Assembly: GCA_902803135.1 (NCBI GenBank)
Contig: CADCPA010000180.1
Span: 1-37,574, forward strand
From: an uncultured bacterium
Lineage (GTDB): Bacteria > Verrucomicrobiota > Kiritimatiellia > RFP12 > UBA1067
Length of the DNA: 37,574 nt
Reading direction: 5' to 3'
A program made the translations under genes and the position numbers. The notes beneath the pieces were generated by a model. That model searched no databases. It saw only the letters and a program-made list of their open reading frames with translations, and was not told the origin of the DNA. Positions 31,496 to 37,574 of the stretch are shown here, piece by piece (within the stretch, counting starts at the first letter, position 1; each line of letters opens with the position of its first letter).

Positions 31496-33121
31496 CTACA
31501 TCCGCGTGTAGCGCGGGCCGTCGCCGCCCTGCGGGAACGTCCAGTCGACGTTCTCCATCGGACACTTGATGCGGCACGTCTTGCAGTGCAGGCAGTTCGA
31601 GAAATCGACCTGCAGCTTCCCGTCTTCCCGACGGTAGACTTCCGCCGGACAGAACCGCGTACACGGCGAACCGAACTTCTCCTCGCACGCCGCGCACAGC
31701 GCCGGATTCCTGATCCGCAGGTGGCACGGCTGGTCCTCTTCGTGGATCACGCCGCTCATGAAGACGTCCGTCAGACGATCCGGCTGCACCGGCGACGACG
31801 CGACGGCACGCGCCTGGACGCGCGCGAGATCCGCGCGGTCGAGCGGCTGAAGCGCCTTCGCGTCGCCTTCTTCGCAGCCCGGAATGCGGAAGTTCGGGAA
31901 CGCGCCGCGCGTGAGCCACGCGAGACCGCCCGCAGCCACGCCCCACGGCAGTCCGTACGAGAACGCCGCGCGCACGTTCCTCACACGCGCCATTTCCCGC
32001 CAGCCCGGCGTCTCCTTGACCAGCTTCTCATAGGCCTCGCCGATCGCCCCGCTCTTCGCGCGGGCGCCGAGCGCGCCGCCGTCGGCGAGAATCGCCTTGG
32101 CCGCCGCGACCGCGCTCTGGAGCGCAATGTGAACGCCCTTGATGCGCAGCGAGTCCAGAAGCCCGGCACCGTCGCCCACAATCAGGCAACCCGGCGTCGA
32201 GAGCTTCGGCACGGAATAGAAGCCGCCTTCGGGAATCACCTTCGCGCCGTAGGCGACCGTCTTGCCGGCCTTGATGTGCGACGCCACGCAAGCCGCCGTC
32301 TTGAACTGGCGGAACAGCTGGAACGGATCGATTTCCGCACGCGTGTAGTCGAGCGCATACGCATAGCCGACCATCACCTGCGTCTCGGAGATGTGATAGA
32401 CGAAGCCGCCGCCGTAGGTCGAGAAGTCCGCCGGCCAGCCGAACGTGTGCATCACCTCGCCCGCCGTCTGCGTGCCGGCGGGAACTTCGATCAGCTCCTT
32501 GATGCCGAGCGCGTAGGTCTGCGGACGTTCGCCCTGAAGTTTCCTGTCGGCGATGAGCTTCTCGGTGAGAATGCCCGAACCGCCTTCGGCGAGCACCACG
32601 ACCTTCGCGCGGATTTCCTCGCCGGGCAGGTAGTTGCCCTTCTTCCGGCCGTCCTTGTCCAGGCCCTTCTCGCCCGTCTTCGCGCCCACCACGACGCCGC
32701 CCTCTTCGATCAGCGACGTCACGGCGTAGCCCGTGTAGACTTCCGCACCCTCCCTGCGGGCGATGTCCGCAAGGTACTGCGTGACCTTCGTGAGGGACAC
32801 GACCGGGAAGCCCATGGAGCTCATCATCGGCGGCACCCACGGAATCTTCAGCGAGAAGCCCGCGAAGAAATTGCAGCGGAAACTCTCCTTCACGACCTTC
32901 GCCTCGCACGGCATCTTTTCGATTTCCGCGTCGGTGAGCAGGTCCTTGAAGCCCGAGGGGTCGACGATTGCGCCCGACAGGACGTGCGACCCCGCGGAAC
33001 GGCCCTTGTCCAAAACGACGACCGTCGGCTTCCGGCCCGTCGCCTGGCGGCGCAGGGCGATGGCCGTCGCGAGGCCCGCCGGACCCGCGCCCACGATCAA
33101 AATGTCTGTCTCGATTGCCAT
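31496..33121 (-). CDS. Electron-transfer flavoprotein:quinone oxidoreductase (FixC with FixX-like domain)
   Basis: A 541-residue flavoprotein. It has an N-terminal FAD site (DILIVGAGPAGLATAIAL), an ETF-QO body with GSHVLSGAIV and PLGAGLLDSLRIKG-type contacts (GDGAGLLDSLRIKGVH), and a C-terminal [4Fe-4S] domain with CPAEVY, CLHCKTCRIKCP and the PQGGDGPRY end. This equals FixC fused to a FixX-like ferredoxin. ETF-QO passes electrons from reduced Etf into the membrane quinone pool. AGGAAG precedes the ATG at 33121. It lies 32 nt after etfA, so the three genes form a unit. Confidence 0.9.
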   Translation of the reverse strand: MAIETDILIVGAGPAGLATAIALRRQATGRKPTVVVLDKGRSAGSHVLSGAIVDPSGFKDLLTDAEIEKMPCEAKVVKESFRCNFFAGFSLKIPWVPPMMSSMGFPVVSLTKVTQYLADIARREGAEVYTGYAVTSLIEEGGVVVGAKTGEKGLDKDGRKKGNYLPGEEIRAKVVVLAEGGSGILTEKLIADRKLQGERPQTYALGIKELIEVPAGTQTAGEVMHTFGWPADFSTYGGGFVYHISETQVMVGYAYALDYTRAEIDPFQLFRQFKTAACVASHIKAGKTVAYGAKVIPEGGFYSVPKLSTPGCLIVGDGAGLLDSLRIKGVHIALQSAVAAAKAILADGGALGARAKSGAIGEAYEKLVKETPGWREMARVRNVRAAFSYGLPWGVAAGGLAWLTRGAFPNFRIPGCEEGDAKALQPLDRADLARVQARAVASSPVQPDRLTDVFMSGVIHEEDQPCHLRIRNPALCAACEEKFGSPCTRFCPAEVYRREDGKLQVDFSNCLHCKTCRIKCPMENVDWTFPQGGDGPRYTRM

Positions 33122-33153
33122 ATCCTGACTCTTCCTAACCGGTGAGACGATGC

Positions 33154-34398
33154 CTACTTGCTTTCGAGTTCCTTGACGAGCAGCGGAAGAATCTCGAAGA
33201 GGTCGCCGACGATGCCGAGGTCCGCCACGCCGAAGATCGGCGCATTCGGATCGGAGTTCACGGCGACGATCGTATCCGCGCCGCGGATGCCCTCGAGATG
33301 CTGAATCGCGCCCGAGATGCCGAAGCAGAGGTAGAGCTTCGGCGCGACGGTCTTGCCCGTCTGGCCGACCTGGCGCGTCACGGAGCACCAGCCCGCGTCG
33401 ACACAGGCGCGCGAACAGGCGACTTCGCCGCCGAGGAGCTCGGCCAGGCGGAACAGCAGCTTGAAGTTCTCCTCCTTCTTGAGGCCGCGTCCGCCCGCGA
33501 CGAGAATGTCGTGCGCGGTGATGTCGATCGCCGCGGGATCCTTCACGACCTTGACGAGCTTCGTCTTCGGCGCAATCAGCTTGAGCGCCTCGGCCAGCAC
33601 CTGGCCCTTGCGCTTCGGATCCGCCGGTGCCTTCTTGAACACCTTCGGCCGCACCGTCGCCATCTGCGGACGGTGGTTCGGCGTCATGATCGTGGCCATG
33701 ATGTTGCCGCCGAAGGCCGGGCGCGTCTGGTGCAGCAGCATCTGCAGCGCACCGGTGTCCTTGTTCTCCGTCTCTTCGATCTTCAGCATCGTGCAGTCGG
33801 CCGTCAGGCCCGTGCGCACCTTCACCGCGACGCGCGCGAAGAACGCGCGGCCCACGGCCGTCGCACCGGCCAGCACGACTTCGGGCCGATGCTTCACAAT
33901 CAGCTGGCTGACCGCGTCCACATACACGTTGGCTTCATAGTCGGCGAGGGAGGGATCGTCCACCTTGTAGACGACATCCGCGCCCGCCGCAATCAAACTG
34001 TCTTCAGCCGCCTTCGGCAGCTGGCTGCCCAGCAGCACCGCGGCGAGCTTGGCGCCCTGGCCGCGCTGGTTCTTGAGCTCCACGCCCTTCGCCAGCAGTT
34101 CGTAGGCGACTTCCGCCACCCGGCCGCCGTTCTGCTCGGCGAACACCCAGATGTCCTTGTAGTCTTCGATGTGCTCGGTGCCGTAGATCTTCTGCTTGAC
34201 CTCGGCGATCGCCTTGAACGGACACGCCGTGACGCACGCGTTGCACGCCTTGCACGCCGCGGCGTCGACTTCCGCGAGCTTGCCGGGCTTGTTCGCGCCC
34301 GGGGCGTCGACCATCTTGAGGGCGCCGAACCCGCAGCCCTTCACGCACTTGCCACAGCCCTTGCAGAGCTTCGGGTCGATGAAAATCGGGGCGCTCAT
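33154..34398 (-). CDS. etfA: Electron-transfer flavoprotein alpha subunit with N-terminal ferredoxin domain
   Basis: A 414-residue EtfA. The first about 65 residues form a two-cluster ferredoxin: Cys12, 15, 18, 22 and Cys49, 52, 55, 59 (CKGCGKCVKGC and CKACNACVTACP). The EtfA body follows with the FAD-binding end: VAGGRGLKKEENF, GGEVACSRACVDAGW, RQVGQTGKTV and YLCFGISGAIQHLEGI. An N-terminal ferredoxin like this occurs in Etf subunits of some anaerobes that couple to electron bifurcation, such as CarE of Acetobacterium. It starts in ATGA overlap with etfB and is followed by ETF-QO. Confidence 0.92.
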   Translation of the reverse strand: MSAPIFIDPKLCKGCGKCVKGCGFGALKMVDAPGANKPGKLAEVDAAACKACNACVTACPFKAIAEVKQKIYGTEHIEDYKDIWVFAEQNGGRVAEVAYELLAKGVELKNQRGQGAKLAAVLLGSQLPKAAEDSLIAAGADVVYKVDDPSLADYEANVYVDAVSQLIVKHRPEVVLAGATAVGRAFFARVAVKVRTGLTADCTMLKIEETENKDTGALQMLLHQTRPAFGGNIMATIMTPNHRPQMATVRPKVFKKAPADPKRKGQVLAEALKLIAPKTKLVKVVKDPAAIDITAHDILVAGGRGLKKEENFKLLFRLAELLGGEVACSRACVDAGWCSVTRQVGQTGKTVAPKLYLCFGISGAIQHLEGIRGADTIVAVNSDPNAPIFGVADLGIVGDLFEILPLLVKELESK

Positions 34399-35198
34399 GC
34401 CTTCACCAGCCCTTTCTTCTGCAGGAAGTCCGCAATCGCCTGCGCACCGGCCGCCGCATCCGTCCGCGCATCGACCTTCTCGCCGCCGCCCTTCGTCGGA
34501 GGCGGGAAGATCGTCACGACCTTCGTGGGCGAGCCCGTGAGGCCGATGCGGATCGGATCCGCCGCGAGCGCCTTCTCGTCGAATGCCGCAATCTCGGCCT
34601 TGGCGGCCTTGCGCCAGCCGGCGAGCGGCGCAAAGCGGGGCGTCGTCGCCTCCTTCAGCACCGTCATCACGCACGGGAACGAACCCGTGACCACATGCTC
34701 GCCGTCGTCCATGACAGACGTCACCTGATAGGACGATTTGTCCGCCTTCAGGCTCTTCACGTACGTCACCAGCGGCACGTCGAGGAATTCCGACACGCCC
34801 GGGCCCACCTGGGCCGTGTCGCCGTCGATCGCCTGCTTGCCGAAGAGGACCAAGTCGGGCGTCCGGCCCCCGCAGATCTTCCGGATGGCCATCGACAGCG
34901 TGTACGAGGTCGCCAGCGTGTCGGCGCCTCCAAAGGCGCGGGACGACACGAGATACGCGTCGTCCGCGCCACGGGCCATCGCCTCGCGCAGCACGACGGC
35001 CGCCTGGGGCGGACCCATCGTGACCACGCTGACTTTCGCGCCCGTCATGTCTTTCAAGCGCAGCCCTTCCTCAAGGGCATACTCGTCGAACGGATTGATG
35101 ATCGACTCGACGCCCTCGCGCATGAGCGTGTTGGTTTTCGGGTTGATTCGGACGTTTGTCGTGTCCGGGACCTGCTTGATGCAGACAATGACGTGCAT
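34395..35198 (-). CDS. etfB: Electron-transfer flavoprotein beta subunit
   Basis: A 267-residue EtfB that begins MHVIVCIKQVPDTTNVRINP, with the clostridial-type IINPFDEYALEEGLRLKD, VTMGPPQA, FGGADTLATSYTL and LFGKQAIDGDTAQVGPG. It pairs with EtfA and carries a flavin (and, in bifurcating members, interacts with NADH). ATG 35198 is chosen over a GTG nine bases upstream because it matches the family start. It lies 13 nt after the aldose epimerase gene and overlaps etfA by 4 nt. Confidence 0.92.
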   Translation of the reverse strand: MHVIVCIKQVPDTTNVRINPKTNTLMREGVESIINPFDEYALEEGLRLKDMTGAKVSVVTMGPPQAAVVLREAMARGADDAYLVSSRAFGGADTLATSYTLSMAIRKICGGRTPDLVLFGKQAIDGDTAQVGPGVSEFLDVPLVTYVKSLKADKSSYQVTSVMDDGEHVVTGSFPCVMTVLKEATTPRFAPLAGWRKAAKAEIAAFDEKALAADPIRIGLTGSPTKVVTIFPPPTKGGGEKVDARTDAAAGAQAIADFLQKKGLVKA

Positions 35199-35211
35199 GG
35201 CTGCCACCGTC

Positions 35212-36447
35212 TTACTTCGCGGAGAAGCGGTACTCGGTGTGGCTCTTGAACGTCTCGCCCGGACGGAGAACCGTCGACGGGAATTCGGGATGGTTCGGGG
35301 AGTCGGGGTAGTGCTGCGTCTCGAGGGCCAGGCCCGCGAACATGCAGAGGTTCTTGCCCGCCGCCTTGGCCGGCTCCGTCGGCTCGAAGTTCTGGGCGCC
35401 GTACATCTGCATGCAGGGCTCGGTCGTCCAGATTTCCATCGTACGGCCCGACACGGGGTCGCGCATGATGCAGGCCTGCTTGAGTTCGCCGTTCGCGCCC
35501 TTCAGCACGAAGTTGTGGTCGTACCAGTTGTCCATCGGGATGAAGGCCTTCTCGGCCGTCATGAGGTCCATCTTGGCGCCGATCGGACGCAGCGTGCGGA
35601 AGTCCATGCCCGTGCCTTCCACCGGCGCGTTCTTCGTGGGGATGAGGCCGATGTCGGTCTGCGTGTATTCGTCGGCATTGATCTGGAGCTCCTGCTTCAG
35701 CACGTCGCCGCTCGACTCGCCCGCCATGTTCCAGTACGTGTGGTGCGTGAGGTTGAGCACCGTCGGCTTGTCCGTCGTGGCTTCGTAGTCGATCATCCAC
35801 TTGTTGTCCGGCGTCACCGTGTACGTGACCTTGCACGTCACCGTGCCCGGGAAGCCCATTTCACCGTCCGGCGAGACATAGGTGAGTTCGAGGCACTCGT
35901 TGCCCCTCTGGCGGAACGGACGCACCTTCCAAATCTTGGAGTCCCAGCCTTCGGGACCGCCGTGGAGGTTGCAGTGGCGCACCGTCTTGTCGGTCTTCTT
36001 GTCCTCGTTGCACGCGAGCTGGAACTCCGTGCCGTCGATCGAGAACTTGCCGTCCTTGATGCGGTTGCCGAAGCGGCCGATGAGCGTGCCCATCGAGTGG
36101 CCCCACTTCTCGTACTCCGCCGGCGTGTTCCAGCCCAGCGTGACGTCGGCGAGGTTGCCGAACTTGTCCGGCGCGTAGCAGCGCACGAGACGGCCGCCGA
36201 AGTCGGTGACGTCGAGCGTGAGGCCGCCGCGGCCGCGCAGACGGTAGAGCTTCACTTCACGGCCGTCCTTGAGCTTGCCGAAGGGACGCACGTCGAACGC
36301 CCGCATCGGCACCTGGCCGGGATTGCGCGCCGCACGGGCCGCACGCACCCTGCGCATCGCACCCGGATCGGCCGGCTGGACCGCATCGGCCGCCACACAC
36401 GCACAGGCCATCATGGCCGCACAAAGGGGAATCATCAATTTCTTCAT
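35212..36447 (-). CDS. galM: Secreted aldose 1-epimerase (galactose mutarotase)
   Basis: A 411-residue mutarotase that interconverts the alpha and beta anomers of galactose or glucose. It has a signal peptide (MKKLMIPLCAAMMACACVAA) and a basic spacer before the GalM fold: FGGRLVRCYAPDKFGN, GRFGNRIKDGKF, LHGGPEGWD, the catalytic His in NLTHHTYWNMAG and the catalytic Glu in ALETQHYPDSPNHPEFP. The export signal puts it in the periplasm or outside, where it would feed a sugar importer. AAAGG lies 8 nt before the ATG. It follows leuS by 26 nt and precedes etfB. Confidence 0.92.
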   Translation of the reverse strand: MKKLMIPLCAAMMACACVAADAVQPADPGAMRRVRAARAARNPGQVPMRAFDVRPFGKLKDGREVKLYRLRGRGGLTLDVTDFGGRLVRCYAPDKFGNLADVTLGWNTPAEYEKWGHSMGTLIGRFGNRIKDGKFSIDGTEFQLACNEDKKTDKTVRHCNLHGGPEGWDSKIWKVRPFRQRGNECLELTYVSPDGEMGFPGTVTCKVTYTVTPDNKWMIDYEATTDKPTVLNLTHHTYWNMAGESSGDVLKQELQINADEYTQTDIGLIPTKNAPVEGTGMDFRTLRPIGAKMDLMTAEKAFIPMDNWYDHNFVLKGANGELKQACIMRDPVSGRTMEIWTTEPCMQMYGAQNFEPTEPAKAAGKNLCMFAGLALETQHYPDSPNHPEFPSTVLRPGETFKSHTEYRFSAK

Positions 36448-36473
36448 TTTAGTGACCTTTCTTATGAAACATC

Positions 36474-37574
36474 CTATCGCACCACAAAGTTGACCATCCG
36501 CTTCGGCACGGCGATCACCTTGACGATCGTCTTGCCTTCGAGGAATTTCGCCACGTCAGGATTCGCCTTCGCCGCGGCTTCCATCTCGGCGGGCGTCGCC
36601 GCGACGCCCACCGTCACGCGGCCGCGGAGCTTGCCGAGCACCTGCACGGGAATCTCGACTTCGTCTTCGACGAGGGCCTTGGGGTCGAACGCCGGGAACG
36701 GCTCGTACGCGAGCGTCGTCCCGTGGCCGAGGAACTGCCAGAGCTCTTCGCCGAGATGCGGCGCGAAGGGCGCCAGGCAGAGCACGAACTTCTCCGCGGC
36801 TTCGCGCGGGAGGTCCTTGCCTTCGCCCGCGAACGCGTTCACGAACACCATCATCGCCGAAATACCCGTGTTGAAGTTCATCGTGTCGATGTCTTCGTCC
36901 ACTTTCTTGATGGTGAGGTTCAGCATCTTCGCCTCGGCCTTCGTGAGCGCGCGGTCGACGAGAGGCTGCTCGGTGACCATCTTGTTCACGCGTTTGAGGA
37001 AGCGGTACACGCCGTCGACGCCCTTCGTGTTCCAGGGCTTGACGGCCTGCAGCGGACCCATGAACATCTCGTACAGACGCAGCGAGTCGGCGCCGTAGTC
37101 GCGGATCACGTCGTCGGGGTTGACCACGTTCTTGAGGGACTTGGACATCTTCGCCGGAATCTCGACGAGTTCTTCGAGGTCGTTCGGATCGCCGTCCAGC
37201 TCCTTCGGTCCGAAGGGCTTGTCGTCCTTCCACGTCACCTGGTCCTTGGGGATCAGCACGCCGCGCTTGTTCTTGAACGCCATGCCGAGGATCATGCCCT
37301 GGTTGACGAGCTTCTGGAACGGTTCATCCGTCGGCACGAGGCCGAGGTCGAACAGCACCTTGTGCCAGAAGCGGCTGTAGAGGAGGTGGAGCACCGCGTG
37401 CTCCGCACCGCCCACGTAGAGGTCGACCGGCAGCCATTTCTTCAGCAGCGCGGGATTGCAGAACGCCGTGTCGTTGTGCGGGTCGATGTAGCGCAGATAG
37501 TACCAGCAGCTGCCGGCCCACTGCGGCATCGTGTTCGTCTCGCGCGTGCCCTTCGCGCCCGTGGCCGGATCGAC
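36474..37574 (-). CDS. leuS: Leucyl-tRNA synthetase, C-terminal part (5' end off the window)
   Basis: The 366 codons present give the C-terminal part of LeuRS, which charges tRNA-Leu. Visible are ETNTMPQWAGSCWYYLRYIDP, GGAEHAVLHLLYSRFW, the KMSKSLKNVVNPDD catalytic loop, DYGADSLRLYEMFMGPL and the C-terminal anticodon-binding and tail region with TVGVAATPAEM and IAVPKRMVNFVVR. The connective editing domain and the HIGH motif are beyond the right edge. It leads straight into galM (26 nt), so both may be co-transcribed from a promoter outside the window. Confidence 0.95.
   Translation of the reverse strand, partial: VDPATGAKGTRETNTMPQWAGSCWYYLRYIDPHNDTAFCNPALLKKWLPVDLYVGGAEHAVLHLLYSRFWHKVLFDLGLVPTDEPFQKLVNQGMILGMAFKNKRGVLIPKDQVTWKDDKPFGPKELDGDPNDLEELVEIPAKMSKSLKNVVNPDDVIRDYGADSLRLYEMFMGPLQAVKPWNTKGVDGVYRFLKRVNKMVTEQPLVDRALTKAEAKMLNLTIKKVDEDIDTMNFNTGISAMMVFVNAFAGEGKDLPREAAEKFVLCLAPFAPHLGEELWQFLGHGTTLAYEPFPAFDPKALVEDEVEIPVQVLGKLRGRVTVGVAATPAEMEAAAKANPDVAKFLEGKTIVKVIAVPKRMVNFVVR

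Noticed and set aside
1-37574. tRNA, rRNA, riboswitch or phage/integration features
   Set aside because: I saw no tRNA-like arms, conserved riboswitch core, integrase or att-like repeats; all gaps between genes are below about 230 bases.

Overview
The window is high-GC bacterial DNA carrying 22 genes I can support, nearly all on the minus strand; hrpA is the only plus-strand gene. There is no rRNA, tRNA, CRISPR array, phage or transposase. The gene content points to an anaerobic, Gram-negative member of the PVC group, most likely Verrucomicrobiota and perhaps a gut Kiritimatiellae-type lineage. The hints are secreted proteins with InlB-type repeats, a Tat-exported Gfo/Idh oxidoreductase, a chlamydial/verrucomicrobial-style ParC, a tiny COX24/bS22-type ribosomal protein and ferredoxin-type Etf. 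This placement is inference; no marker rRNA is present.

Layout. (1) 1-8145: two very large secreted proteins, an InlB-repeat surface protein whose C-terminus lies off the window and a C10 (streptopain-like) cysteine protease. (2) 8265-9118: rpoZ and smpB, with a good sigma70-type promoter and an intrinsic terminator overlapping the smpB stop. (3) 9172-13296: the divergent hrpA RNA helicase gene, apparently with a leaderless mRNA, ending at an 18-bp hairpin shared with the opposing strand. (4) 13311-14403: hisG followed by a 29-residue bS22-like gene. (5) 14500-26183: a probable nine-gene operon, reading U32 protein, prepilin peptidase, ubiE/menG, a secreted protein of unknown function, an acyltransferase, an AhbC-like radical SAM enzyme, an MsbA-like ABC exporter, parC and obg, with gaps of 4-62 nt or short overlaps. 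(6) 26328-29079: galactokinase and an FHS-type sugar transporter from their own promoter. (7) 29100-37574: leuS (its end only), a secreted aldose 1-epimerase, etfB, etfA, ETF-quinone oxidoreductase, a Tat-exported oxidoreductase and a trypsin-like protease, probably co-transcribed.

How the genes fit together. GalM, GalK and the transporter outline galactose uptake and phosphorylation. UbiE/MenG, ETF-QO, Etf with a ferredoxin domain and AhbC imply a quinone pool, Etf-linked electron transfer to it and haem made from sirohaem, so some anaerobic respiratory capacity.

The most unusual feature is a family of degenerate tandem arrays with a strict 7-nt period. They lie just after the stop codons of hrpA, hisG and etfQO and in the spacer downstream of the sugar transporter, and one lies inside the hrpA reading frame. 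I know of no description of it in this lineage.
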